14,301 nucleotides of DNA from DATMGU01 sp035555315 (GCA_035555315.1 DATMGU010000086.1:1-14301); one strand, 5' to 3'. Shown: positions 1-7,714, counted from the stretch's first letter. The notes: generated from the sequence alone by a model not told the origin. Numbers and translations: made by a program.

Positions 1-122
1 CGATCGCCGGCGAACCGCCGAAAAAAGGCGGCATCCTCGCGGCCCTGCGCCGCTCGCCGCTCGTCGGCGCCGACCTCGACGTGACCCGTTCCCGCAAGGA
101 AGGGCGCGAGGTCGAGATTTGA
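1..122 (+). CDS. Phd/YefM-type antitoxin, 3' end only
   Basis: The window opens inside a coding frame whose first whole codon is at position 3 and whose stop is TGA at 120-122. The visible 39 residues end in SPLVGADLDVTRSRKEGREVEI. This kind of tail (SPL.GADLD..RSR..GREVE) is typical of Phd/YefM family antitoxins, in which the C-terminal part wraps around and neutralises the partner toxin while the missing N-terminal part binds operator DNA. The stop codon shares its last base with the ATG of the following PIN-domain toxin (TGATG), so the two are translationally coupled, as usual for antitoxin-first type II modules. The promoter and DNA-binding domain lie outside the window. The family call rests on the tail motif plus the neighbour. 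Confidence 0.75.
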   Translation, partial: IAGEPPKKGGILAALRRSPLVGADLDVTRSRKEGREVEI

Positions 123-553
123 TGCGCTACCTGCTCGACACCAACGTCCTCAGCAACATCACGAAGCCTCACCCATGGGAGGCCCTGATCGCTTGGATGG
201 CCGAGCAGGTCGACCAAGACCTCTTCATCACCTCACTCACCGTCGCGGAGATCCGTCGGGGCGTGCTGGAAAAGCCTGCCGGGAAGCAGCGCGATCAGCT
301 CGATGCCTGGTTCACCGGCCCCGAGGGTCCACAGGCATTGTTCGCCGGCCGCGTCCTGCCGTTCGACGAGAAGGCCGGCCTGATCTGGGCGCGTCTGATG
401 GCCGACGGCAAGGCGAGCGGCCGGCCCAGGAGCGCGCTCGACACGATCATAGCCGCTGTCGCGGAGGCGAATGATTGCGTCGTCGTGACGGACAATGAGA
501 AAGACTTTGCCGGCATCGAGATCGTCAACCCGATACGTCAGGGTGAAAAATGA
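122..553 (+). CDS. vapC: VapC family PIN-domain toxin (ribonuclease)
   Basis: This encodes a 143-residue PIN-domain protein. The four acidic residues expected to hold Mg2+/Mn2+ are present: D6 in LLDTNVLS, E43 in VAEIRRG, D107 in SALDTIIAA and D124 in VVTDNEKDF. VapC toxins are site-specific endoribonucleases, usually acting on tRNA or rRNA, and are kept inactive by the antitoxin encoded just upstream. I chose the ATG at 122 because it overlaps the antitoxin stop (TGATG). A TTG one codon earlier is also open but needless. Length is normal for the family and there is no sign of damage. It is co-transcribed with the truncated upstream Phd-like gene. The cellular RNA target cannot be read from the sequence. 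Confidence 0.92.
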   Translation: MRYLLDTNVLSNITKPHPWEALIAWMAEQVDQDLFITSLTVAEIRRGVLEKPAGKQRDQLDAWFTGPEGPQALFAGRVLPFDEKAGLIWARLMADGKASGRPRSALDTIIAAVAEANDCVVVTDNEKDFAGIEIVNPIRQGEK

Positions 554-629
554 CGGTGGGAGTGAACGAGGTGATGCCTCGATATGGGGCGTCAGAGACC
601 GCGGCGAGGCGAAGCGCGGTGAATTAGGT

Positions 630-690
630 AAAGTGTCACCGTTTCTCCAAAGTGTCACCGTTTCTCCAGGTAAAGTGTCACCGTTTCTCC
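630..690. repeat. Three direct copies of a 19-bp repeat
   Basis: The unit AAAGTGTCACCGTTTCTCC occurs without mismatch at 630-648, 649-667 and 672-690. The first two copies abut; a 4-bp AGGT separates the second and third. Copies 1 and 3 are both preceded by GGT, so a longer unit may be involved. The repeats lie between the vapC stop (553) and the reductase stop (702) in non-coding DNA. Multiple short direct repeats of this size occur at the ends of IS21-family elements and as protein-binding iterons. I see no transposase, so the origin is open. Confidence 0.85.
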
Positions 691-701
691 CAGCGGCCCC
701 T

Positions 702-1343
702 CTATCGGCCGAGAACGATGTGGATGGCGTGATCGGTCGCCTGATGTTCGGTGACGTGGTAGCCGAGCGCCGGCAGGTCGATCCCGGCAAACATCGCTTC
801 GCCCTGCCCGAGCACAACCGGGGACAAAGCGAAATGCAGTTCGTCTATCAGCCCGGCGCGAAGATATTGACGCACCGTCTCGACGCCGCCGCCAATCTTC
901 ACATCGCGGCCCTTGGCGGCGAGCCTCGCCTGCTCCAGCGCCGCCTCAATACCATCGGTCACGAAGATGAAGGTGGTGCCGCCATCCATCTCGATCGGAT
1001 CGCGCGGATGATGCGTCAGCACGAACGTCGGCGCGTGATAGGGCGGGTTGTCGCCCCACCAGCCCTTCCAGCTCTCGTCCGGCCAGGGGCCACGGATCGG
1101 CCCGAACATATTGCGGCCAAGGATAAACGCGCCGAACCCATCCATCGAACGATGTGCGTATGTCTGATCGATGCCATCCGAGCCGCCGTCCTGACCGATC
1201 ATTGCCCGGAACATACGCGTACCGAATATCCATTGGTGCAGGTCCCGGCCACGCTTGCCGAGCGGATTTTCAAGACTTTGCTCAGGTCCTGCTCCGAAAC
1301 CGTCGAGCGAGATCGAAAAGCCGGCAACGCGCACTTTCGTCAT
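702..1343 (-). CDS. RibD C-terminal / dihydrofolate reductase-like family protein
   Basis: This 213-residue protein belongs to the RibD C-terminal/DHFR-like superfamily of NADPH-dependent reductases. The N-terminus VRVAGFSISLDGF is the usual first strand and catalytic-site loop. The stretch MDGFGAFILGRNMFGP follows near residues 67-82. The C-terminal part KIGGGVETVRQYLRAGLIDELHFALSPVVLGQG contains the cofactor-binding GGG and the family's 'DEL...PVVLG.G' signature. It is not folA; these stand-alone proteins are common and their substrates are mostly unknown. I prefer the ATG at 1343 over the in-frame ATG at 1358 because GAAGGG lies 6 bases before it on the minus strand. It lies 152 bp downstream of guaA on the same strand, and this gap suggests a separate transcript. 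Confidence 0.85.
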   Translation of the reverse strand: MTKVRVAGFSISLDGFGAGPEQSLENPLGKRGRDLHQWIFGTRMFRAMIGQDGGSDGIDQTYAHRSMDGFGAFILGRNMFGPIRGPWPDESWKGWWGDNPPYHAPTFVLTHHPRDPIEMDGGTTFIFVTDGIEAALEQARLAAKGRDVKIGGGVETVRQYLRAGLIDELHFALSPVVLGQGEAMFAGIDLPALGYHVTEHQATDHAIHIVLGR

Positions 1344-1495
1344 GACGAACCCTTCCATCTCTTTCGGGATCGAGGAGTGTAGCAGTATGGGTCGTTACTT
1401 GGCTCGTGACGATGTGCAGCGCCCAACACTATCTATCGAGCACGCACATTACGCTTGAGCATTTCAAGACCGCCGATAGCCGCCTTTTCTAACCC

Positions 1496-3079
1496 CTACT
1501 CCCACTCAATCGTCCCCGGCGGCTTCGACGTGATGTCGTAAACCACCCTATTGATCCCCCGCACCTCGTTGATGATCCGCGTCGCCGCCCGGCCCAGGAA
1601 CTCGTGCGGGAATGGGTAGTATTCCGCGGTCATGCCGTCGGTCGAGGTCACCGCGCGCAGGGCGCAGACGTTGTCGTAGGTGCGGCCGTCGCCCATGACA
1701 CCCACCGATTTCACCGGCAACAGCACGGCGAAGGCCTGCCAGATCGTGTCGTAGAGGCCGGCGCGGCGGATTTCGTCCAGATAGATCATGTCGGCCTTGC
1801 GCAGGATATCCAGGCGCTCGACGGTGATCTCGCCGGGGATGCGGATGGCGAGGCCCGGGCCGGGGAACGGGTGGCGGCCGACCATGCGGTCGGGCAGGCC
1901 CAATTCCTTGCCCAGGATGCGCACCTCGTCCTTGAACAGCTCGCGCAGCGGCTCGACCAGTTTCAGCTTCATGCGCTCCGGCAAGCCGCCGACATTGTGG
2001 TGCGACTTGATGGTGACGCTGGGGCCGCCGGTGAACGACACGGATTCGATGACGTCGGGATAGAGCGTGCCCTGGGCGAGGAATTCGGCACCGCCGATCT
2101 TGGCGGCCTCCGCGTCGAACACATCGATGAAGGTGGCGCCGATGATCTTGCGCTTGGTCTCCGGGTCGGTGACGCCGGCCAGGCGGGTCAGGAAGATCTC
2201 GGCGGCGTCGACATGGACCAGCGGGATGTTGAATTGTTCGCTGAATACCGCCACGACATCGGCCGCCTCGTCGCCGCGCAGCAGCCCGGTATCGACGAAG
2301 ATGCAGGTCAGTTGCTCGCCGATCGCCTCGTGCAGCAACGCCGCCACGACCGAGCTGTCGACGCCGCCGCTGAGACCGCAGATCACCCTGCCCCGCCCGA
2401 CCTGGGCACGCACCTTGGCGATCGCCTCGGCGCGGAAGGCGGCCATGCTCCAATCGCCGCGACAGCCCGCGACCCGATGGGTGAAGTTGCGCAGCAACTC
2501 GCCGCCGCGCGGCGTGTGCACGACTTCGGGATGGAACATGGTGCCGTAGAACCGGCGGCGCTCATCGGCGATGATCGCGAAGGGCGCACCCTCGCTGCTG
2601 GCCACGACGCGGAAGCCCTCGGGCATGCGGTCGATCCGGTCGCCATGGCTCATCCAGACCTGCTCCCGGTCGCCCGGCTGGAACACCCCGTCGAACAGCC
2701 CGCTCGGCTCGGTGACGTCGATGAAGGCGCGGCCGAATTCACCGCCGGCGCCCGTCGTGACACTGCCGCCCAGCTGGGCGCACATCGCCATTTGGCCATA
2801 GCAGATGCCGAGCACGGGCACGCCCAGCTGGAACACCTCGTCGGGGGCCCGCGGCGAGGCGGTTTCGATCACCGAGGCCGGCCCGCCGGACAGGATGATC
2901 GCCTTGGGGCCGAGAGCCCGCAGCTTGTCCGGCGCGATGTTGAAGGGATGGACCTCGCAATAGACGCCGCTTTCGCGGACACGCCGGGCGATCAGCTGGG
3001 TGAACTGGCTGCCGAAATCGAGGATCAGGACGCGGTCATGATGGTTTGGGATACCATCGGCAAGTATGTCGGGGGCCAT
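1496..3079 (-). CDS. guaA: GMP synthase (glutamine-hydrolysing)
   Basis: GuaA converts XMP, ATP and glutamine to GMP in the cytoplasm, the last step of de novo guanine nucleotide synthesis. The 527-residue protein is full length. The class I glutamine amidotransferase domain covers about residues 17-205, with nucleophile C93 in GICYGQ and the H183/E185 pair in FHPEV. The ATP-pyrophosphatase domain follows, with P-loop SGGVDS at 237-242. The C-terminal dimerisation domain ends in KPPGTIEWE, the usual GuaA terminus. The start at 3079 has GAGGAGGA about 10 bases upstream. It is the last gene of the minus-strand cluster, 19 bp after the GNAT gene. Its partner guaB lies two genes upstream, so the classic guaBA pair is interrupted here. 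I see no clear Rho-independent terminator after its stop. Confidence 0.98.
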   Translation of the reverse strand: MAPDILADGIPNHHDRVLILDFGSQFTQLIARRVRESGVYCEVHPFNIAPDKLRALGPKAIILSGGPASVIETASPRAPDEVFQLGVPVLGICYGQMAMCAQLGGSVTTGAGGEFGRAFIDVTEPSGLFDGVFQPGDREQVWMSHGDRIDRMPEGFRVVASSEGAPFAIIADERRRFYGTMFHPEVVHTPRGGELLRNFTHRVAGCRGDWSMAAFRAEAIAKVRAQVGRGRVICGLSGGVDSSVVAALLHEAIGEQLTCIFVDTGLLRGDEAADVVAVFSEQFNIPLVHVDAAEIFLTRLAGVTDPETKRKIIGATFIDVFDAEAAKIGGAEFLAQGTLYPDVIESVSFTGGPSVTIKSHHNVGGLPERMKLKLVEPLRELFKDEVRILGKELGLPDRMVGRHPFPGPGLAIRIPGEITVERLDILRKADMIYLDEIRRAGLYDTIWQAFAVLLPVKSVGVMGDGRTYDNVCALRAVTSTDGMTAEYYPFPHEFLGRAATRIINEVRGINRVVYDITSKPPGTIEWE

Positions 3080-3098
3080 GATCGGTCGATCCTCCTCG

Positions 3099-3635
3099 TC
3101 AGCTGGTCACAGCGGAAGCCAGGGCCGCCAAGGGCGGCAAGGCATAAAGCACTTGGGTCACCGTCCCACCCGGCACATTCAGCGAGGAACGGCTGAGTTC
3201 GCGGCCGCCCAATCCCGTGGCGAAACCACAAGCGACGGTCGAGACCAGCACCCAACCGATCGCCGCGATCGCACCCCGTTCGAGCAGAACGAGCGACAGG
3301 GTCTGCACCAGGCGGCGGCCGATATCGCGGCGCTGATGGTCGGGCGCTAGGAACACCATGTGGAACTCGGCGTCGAAACCGTCGATAGCGGTTCCGCCGA
3401 CGCTCGCGGTGGCAAAGCCGACGACGCGACCGCCATCGGTCACGGCGACCAGGGTGAGATGCGTCTCCGCATGCATCGAGAGCAACACCTGCCACATCGC
3501 GGTGCGGCGCTCCAGGGTCACGCCTTCGCTCATCGCCGACGGCACGATCGCATCGTATCCCTGGTGCCAGCTCGCGACATGCACCGCCGCGATCGCGTCC
3601 GCGTCCTCCGCCACAGCCCGGCGCAGGCTGATCAT
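3099..3635 (-). CDS. GNAT family N-acetyltransferase
   Basis: This 178-residue protein has the GNAT fold. The N-terminal strand ISLRRAVAEDADAIAAVHVASWHQGY is typical of GCN5-related acetyltransferases. The acetyl-CoA loop lies around residues 100-115 in VFLAPDHQRRDIGRRLVQTL, with the R/Q-x-x-G-x-G/A-like motif RRDIGRR, in which the last Gly/Ala position is Arg. The substrate is unknown and could be a small molecule or a protein N-terminus. The ATG at 3633-3635 overlaps the rsmB TGA (ATGA), which implies translational coupling, and guaA starts 19 bp after its stop. This placement inside the guaB-guaA cluster suggests co-expression, not necessarily a role in GMP synthesis. RimI-like activity on a ribosomal protein is only a guess. 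Confidence 0.85.
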   Translation of the reverse strand: MISLRRAVAEDADAIAAVHVASWHQGYDAIVPSAMSEGVTLERRTAMWQVLLSMHAETHLTLVAVTDGGRVVGFATASVGGTAIDGFDAEFHMVFLAPDHQRRDIGRRLVQTLSLVLLERGAIAAIGWVLVSTVACGFATGLGGRELSRSSLNVPGGTVTQVLYALPPLAALASAVTS

Positions 3636-5005
3636 GCGGCGTCCTCGACAATCGCTTCGGGCGGTTCGTCCTGGGGTTCGACACTGTCCAGTGCCGCCGC
3701 CGCGCGCTCCATCACCGCGACGAAAAACCCGTCGGTGCCGTGCTTGGCCGGCGTCAGATGCAGCGTGTCGCCCGCGACCGGGCAATCGAAACCCAAGGCC
3801 GCGCGCCAGACCTCGCCCATCGGGACCAGCCGGAACAGGGGATGGCCGGCGAGGAAGCCGGCGATCTGCTCGTCATTCTCCGGCGCCAGCACCGAGCAGG
3901 TGGCATAGACCAGCCGGCCACCGGGCTTCACCAGCCGCTGGGCACTATCCAGGATGGCGGCCTGCAGGGCGGTGAGTTCGGCGAGATCGTTCGGCGTCAG
4001 CCGCCATTTGGCATCGGGATTGCGCCGCCAGGTGCCCGTGCCGGTGCAAGGCGCATCGACGAATACCCGGTCGAAGCTTTCCGCGTGGTGCTTCACCCAT
4101 TTATCGCGCTCGGAACTCAGCGCGCGGCGCTCGACATTGGACACTCCGGCCCGGCGCAGCCGCTGCGCCGACCGCTCCAGCCGCTTGGCCGAGATATCGC
4201 AGGCGATCAGTTGCCCCTTATTCGCCATGGCCGCGGCGAGCGCCATAGTCTTGCCGCCGGCCCCGGCGCAGAAGTCCACCACGCGCATGCCGGGCCGGGC
4301 GAAAGCCAGCAGGGCCGCCAGCTGGGAGCCCTCATCCTGCACCTCGATCCGGCCGCTCTTGAACACTTCTAAGGTCGAGAGCGGGATCCGCTTGTAGACG
4401 CGCAAGCCGGTCGGCGCCAGCGGCGTCGGCACCGCTTCGACCCCCTCCGCGGCCAGGGCCGCGCGGGCATCGGCCCGATTCGATTTCAGCGCGTTGACCC
4501 GGAGATCGAGCGGCGCCGAGCCGTTCAGCGCCGCGGCTTCGGCGGCCAGATCGGCGCCGAATGCCGCGGCCAGATGCGGCTCCAGCCACTCCTGGAAATT
4601 GCCGCGCACCGACGCCGGCATCTCCGCGTGGCCGATCTCGACCCGGGCGAGCCGATCCAGCAGCCTGCCCTCGTCCTGCGTCGGCGGGTCGGGACGAAAC
4701 CGGTCGCCGTCGCAGGCGCGGTAGACCGCATCGGGCCGCCAGCCTTCGACCAGGATGACCGCGACCAGCAGGCGGGTTCGCGCGTCGCAGGGCAAGCCCG
4801 CCCCTTCCCGGCAGATCCACCAGTCCAGCTCGCCGCGCCGGCGCAGCACCGCGTAGATATGCTCCGAAATCGCCGCGCGATCCTTCGAGCCGACGAAGCG
4901 GTGCGACCGGAAATAGCCGCCGACGATGTCGTCCGCCGCCGACCGGGTCTGGTCGATCGCGGTCAGCAGCTCGATCGCCGATTGCAGGCGCGCGCCCGGC
5001 GTCAT
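3632..5005 (-). CDS. rsmB: RsmB/NOP family rRNA (cytosine-C5)-methyltransferase
   Basis: This SAM-dependent RNA m5C methyltransferase of the RsmB/NOP (Fmu) family probably acts on 16S rRNA. With the start at 5005 it has 457 residues. The N-terminal NusB-like RNA-binding region is followed by SAM motif I VVDFCAGAGGKT (about 242-253), motif IV DAPCTGTGTWRR (C320) and motif VI YATCSV (C370). The two cysteines are the release and nucleophile residues of the C5 mechanism. I chose MTPGARLQSAIELL as the start because homologues begin this way, though no good ribosome-binding site precedes it. The frame stays open to an ATG at 5200, inside guaB, so a longer form cannot be excluded. The stop overlaps the GNAT start. 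Assignment to RsmB rather than a related NOP enzyme is by family only. Confidence 0.9.
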   Translation of the reverse strand: MTPGARLQSAIELLTAIDQTRSAADDIVGGYFRSHRFVGSKDRAAISEHIYAVLRRRGELDWWICREGAGLPCDARTRLLVAVILVEGWRPDAVYRACDGDRFRPDPPTQDEGRLLDRLARVEIGHAEMPASVRGNFQEWLEPHLAAAFGADLAAEAAALNGSAPLDLRVNALKSNRADARAALAAEGVEAVPTPLAPTGLRVYKRIPLSTLEVFKSGRIEVQDEGSQLAALLAFARPGMRVVDFCAGAGGKTMALAAAMANKGQLIACDISAKRLERSAQRLRRAGVSNVERRALSSERDKWVKHHAESFDRVFVDAPCTGTGTWRRNPDAKWRLTPNDLAELTALQAAILDSAQRLVKPGGRLVYATCSVLAPENDEQIAGFLAGHPLFRLVPMGEVWRAALGFDCPVAGDTLHLTPAKHGTDGFFVAVMERAAAALDSVEPQDEPPEAIVEDAA

Positions 5006-5050
5006 CGGCGGTGTCTTGACGCGCACCGCGGGCAGCGGCCGGCTGCCGGT

Positions 5051-5085
5051 ACGAGAGCCGTTCTCACGAGAGCCGTTCTCGCGAG
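5051..5085 (-). repeat. 15-bp tandem duplication forming a hairpin between guaB and rsmB
   Basis: ACGAGAGCCGTTCTC occurs twice back to back at 5051-5065 and 5066-5080 in the 145-bp spacer. In the minus-strand transcript, CTCGCGAGA (5085-5077) pairs with TCTCGTGAG (5071-5063) around a 5-base loop, giving 9 pairs of which one is G-U. No T-run follows, so it is not a canonical Rho-independent terminator. It could stabilise or help process the guaB-rsmB message. Confidence 0.55.
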
Positions 5086-5150
5086 GACCACTCGCGTGAG
5101 AGGTGGCACCACGGGGCACGGGAGGTCGGGACACACCGGATCGGGAAGCG

Positions 5151-6614
5151 TCAGGCGCCTTGCGGGTAATTTGGCGCCTCCCGCGTGATCGACACGTCAT
5201 GGACGTGGCTCTCGCTCAGGCCGGCGCCGGTGATCTTCACGAACCGGCAATTCTGCTGCATCGCGGCGATCGAGCTGTTGCCGGTATAGCCCATCGCGGC
5301 GCGCAAGCCGCCGACCAGCTGATGGATCACCCGGCCGACCGGGCCCTTATGCGGCACACGGCCTTCCACGCCCTCCGGCACCAGCTTCAGGGCGCTCGAC
5401 ACCTCCTGCTGGAAATATCGGTCGGCGGAGCCGCGCGCCATGGCGCCGACCGAGCCCATCCCGCGATAGGATTTGTACGAGCGGCCCTGGAACAGGAAAA
5501 TCTCGCCCGGCGCCTCGTCGGTACCGGCGAACAGGGAGCCCAGCATGGCGCAATCGGCACCGGCGGCGATCGCCTTGGCGAGGTCGCCGGAGAATTTGAT
5601 GCCGCCATCGGCGATCACCGGCACGCCCGCCTTGCGGCATTCCTCGACCACATCGATGATCGCCGTGAGCTGCGGCACGCCGACGCCGGCGACGATCCGG
5701 GTCGTGCAGATCGAGCCCGGCCCGATGCCGACCTTGACCGCGTCGGCACCGGCATCGATCAGCGCGCGGGCACCCTCGGCGGTGGCGACGTTGCCGGCCA
5801 GGATCTGGGTGTAGTTGCTAAGCCGGCGGATCTTGCGGACGGCATCGAGCACCTTGGAGGAGTGGCCATGGGCGGTGTCGACGACCAGCACGTCGACCTC
5901 CGCGTCGAACAAGGCGGCCCCCCGCTCGACCCCGTCATCGCCGGTCCCGGTAGCCGCCGCGGCGCGCAGCCGGCCCTGCTCGTCCTTCGACGCGTTCGGG
6001 AACAGCTGGGCCTTCTCGATGTCCTTGACCGTGATGAGGCCGACGCAGCGATAGTCGTTGTCGACCACCAGCAGCTTTTCGATGCGGTACTGATGCAGCA
6101 GGCGCTTGGCTTCCTCGGTGCCGACGCCGTCGCGCACCGTCACCAATCCCTCTTTGGTCATCAGCTCGGAAACCGGCTGGTCGGGATTGCTGGCGAAGCG
6201 CACATCGCGGTTGGTAAGGATGCCGACCAGCCGCTTGCCGCCCTTGGCCACCACGGGAATGCCCGAGATCCGATGGGCGGCCATCAGGGCCAGCGCATCC
6301 GACAGCGTCGCCTCCGCTTCGATGGTCACCGGATCGACGACCATCCCGGCCTCGAACTTCTTGACCTTGCGAACCTCGTTCGCCTGCTGCTCGATGGTCA
6401 TGTTGCGGTGGATGACGCCCAGGCCGCCGGCCTGGGCCATGGCGATCGCCAATTGCGATTCGGTCACCGTGTCCATCGCCGCGGAGATCAGCGGGATACC
6501 CAGCTCGATCGTCCGGGTGAGACGGGTTCGGGTACTGACATCGGATGGCATGACGTCAGAGGCTGCGGGCACCAGCAGCACATCGTCGAACGTGAACGCA
6601 TCGGTGATTTGCAT
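5151..6614 (-). CDS. guaB: IMP dehydrogenase
   Basis: GuaB oxidises IMP to XMP with NAD+, the rate-limiting and committed step to GMP. The 487-residue protein is complete: an (alpha/beta)8 barrel with two CBS domains inserted at about 92-205. The catalytic cysteine is C303 in GIGPGSICTTRIV. The phosphate-binding VIADGGIKFSGD, the flap region SYKSYRGMGS and the SADRYFQQE segment with the general-base arginine are all present. The start at 6614 has GGAGG four bases upstream; that site can be buried in a hairpin described separately. It lies 233 bp downstream of rlmE, long enough for its own promoter and leader, and is followed by rsmB, GNAT and guaA. The CBS pair suggests control by adenine and guanine nucleotides, as known for the family. 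Confidence 0.98.
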   Translation of the reverse strand: MQITDAFTFDDVLLVPAASDVMPSDVSTRTRLTRTIELGIPLISAAMDTVTESQLAIAMAQAGGLGVIHRNMTIEQQANEVRKVKKFEAGMVVDPVTIEAEATLSDALALMAAHRISGIPVVAKGGKRLVGILTNRDVRFASNPDQPVSELMTKEGLVTVRDGVGTEEAKRLLHQYRIEKLLVVDNDYRCVGLITVKDIEKAQLFPNASKDEQGRLRAAAATGTGDDGVERGAALFDAEVDVLVVDTAHGHSSKVLDAVRKIRRLSNYTQILAGNVATAEGARALIDAGADAVKVGIGPGSICTTRIVAGVGVPQLTAIIDVVEECRKAGVPVIADGGIKFSGDLAKAIAAGADCAMLGSLFAGTDEAPGEIFLFQGRSYKSYRGMGSVGAMARGSADRYFQQEVSSALKLVPEGVEGRVPHKGPVGRVIHQLVGGLRAAMGYTGNSSIAAMQQNCRFVKITGAGLSESHVHDVSITREAPNYPQGA

Positions 6615-6618
6615 GCTG

Positions 6619-6674
6619 CCTCCGGCTGTAACCGGAGCGGCCCGACCCGCTTCATGGGTCAGGGGGACGCTCCG
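6619..6674 (-). promoter_or_regulatory. guaB leader with two mutually exclusive hairpins over the ribosome-binding site
   Basis: Read on the minus strand, three segments compete. Segment 1, CGGAGCG (6674-6668), can pair with all of CGCTCCG (6639-6633), enclosing a small inner stem GACCC/GGGTC (6660-6656 with 6648-6644). The same middle segment, as CTCCGG (6637-6632), can instead pair with CCGGAG (6625-6620) across a 6-base loop. The latter contains the guaB Shine-Dalgarno sequence GGAGG (6623-6619). The upstream stem would free the site and the downstream stem would hide it. All pairings are perfect Watson-Crick. The layout is seen in the sequence; a regulatory role is inferred. Confidence 0.5.
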
Positions 6675-6733
6675 ATCCCTCTCAAAAGACGATCGGGCGA
6701 CCGGTAATTTGGTCGTCGCGACGGTGGCCCCGC

Positions 6734-6739
6734 ACTATA
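6734..6739 (-). promoter_or_regulatory. Possible -10 element of a guaB promoter
   Basis: The 233 bp between rlmE and guaB hold no gene. TATAGT on the minus strand at 6739-6734 is the best -10 candidate, flanked by CACT/AGTG half-sites (6733-6736 and 6743-6746). A TTGAGG lies upstream, but its 23-bp spacing is too long for a standard sigma-70 promoter, so the call is weak. Confidence 0.25.
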
Positions 6740-6847
6740 CACAGTGGGACCGCCGGGGAAAGCCTCAATACCTATCGTCTATGCTAATGGCAGCCATGGT
6801 AAATCCGCAGGTTGAGCGGCGCCTGCCGATCCATGGCCGAAGACCGG

Positions 6848-7648
6848 TCAGGCTTGCTCCGCTCCCGCCGCCGCGTCCCCCCGAAAACCGGTGGCGACGA
6901 CATACATCTCGGCGCTATCGGTGCGCGATGCCGGCGGCTTCGCATGGCGCACGCTGCTGAACGAGCGCTTCAACAGCTCGAGTAAGCCGCGCTCGGTGCC
7001 GCCCTGGAACACCTTGGCGACGAAACTGCCGCCGGGCGCCAGCACCTCGGCGGCGAAGGCATAGGCCGTTTCGGCCAAGGCGATGATGCGGATGTGATCG
7101 GTCGGCGGATGGCCGGTGGTCGGCGCCGCCATGTCGCTCAACACCACATCAGCCGGACCGCCCAGCAGGTCCTTCAGCCGTTGCGGCGCGGTTGGGTCCA
7201 GGAAGTCGAGTTCCAGCACCTGGGCGTCCGGTATCGGCTCCATCCCCAGATAGTCGATGCCGATCACGATGCCCCCCTTGGCTCCGGGGTGCACCCGCTG
7301 CACCGCCACCTGGGTCCAGCCGCCGGGCGCGCAGCCCAGATCGACGATCCGCTTGCCGGGACCCAGCAGATGGAACCGGTCGTCGAGTTCGATGAGCTTG
7401 AAGGCCGCGCGCGAGCGATAGCCCAGCCGGCGCGCATCGGCGACATAGGGGTCGTTCAGTTGCCGTTCCAGCCAGCGGGTCGAGGACAGGGTGCGCTGCT
7501 TGGCGGTCTTGACCCGCACCGTGAGGCCACGGCCGCTATGCGCGGCCGGCTGATCGGCACCCGTCTGCGCTTTGCCTACCTGACTGCTCCCCGTACGACC
7601 ACCCAAAGTATTGGGCTTGCCGCTGGGGCGTTTGATGCCCCGTGCCAT
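6848..7648 (-). CDS. rlmE: 23S rRNA (uridine-2'-O)-methyltransferase RlmE (RrmJ/FtsJ)
   Basis: RlmE uses SAM to 2'-O-methylate U2552 (E. coli numbering) in the A-loop of 23S rRNA during late 50S assembly. The 266-residue protein has the K-D-K-E catalytic set at K84 (SRAAFKLIEL), D172 (VVLSDMAAP), K212 (FVAKVFQGG) and E247 (DSAEMYVVATGF). The SAM-binding motif is VDLGCAPGGWTQVA at about 102-115. Spacing between the catalytic residues matches the E. coli enzyme closely. The N-terminus carries about 46 extra residues rich in Gly, Lys, Arg and Ser, common in alphaproteobacterial homologues and probably disordered RNA-binding sequence. The ATG at 7648 is preceded by only a weak GGGGA. It lies 66 bp downstream of the Ppx/GppA gene on the same strand, probably in one transcript. 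Confidence 0.95.
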   Translation of the reverse strand: MARGIKRPSGKPNTLGGRTGSSQVGKAQTGADQPAAHSGRGLTVRVKTAKQRTLSSTRWLERQLNDPYVADARRLGYRSRAAFKLIELDDRFHLLGPGKRIVDLGCAPGGWTQVAVQRVHPGAKGGIVIGIDYLGMEPIPDAQVLELDFLDPTAPQRLKDLLGGPADVVLSDMAAPTTGHPPTDHIRIIALAETAYAFAAEVLAPGGSFVAKVFQGGTERGLLELLKRSFSSVRHAKPPASRTDSAEMYVVATGFRGDAAAGAEQA

Positions 7649-7714
7649 GCCATATCCCCGAAACGATGAGCGTCAATGTGTGGCGTTGGACGATGCGCCG
7701 CTGCGAGCACCCGC

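Noticed and set aside
495..1382. Plus-strand open frame from the end of vapC across the reductase gene
   Set aside because: It runs through the repeats and antisense to a well-matched reductase, with no start signal or family features.
1604..3196. 530-codon open frame on the plus strand opposite guaA
   Set aside because: It mirrors guaA codon by codon in GC-rich DNA, has a low-complexity H/D/G/A-rich translation and no family motifs. guaA is certain, so this is an antisense shadow.
5103..6707. 534-codon open frame on the plus strand opposite guaB
   Set aside because: Same situation: a composition-driven antisense frame without recognisable domains.
6675..6847. Purine riboswitch or other known riboswitch before guaB
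   Set aside because: No conserved purine-aptamer core (three-way junction with its loop motifs) could be found, only the simple competing hairpins.
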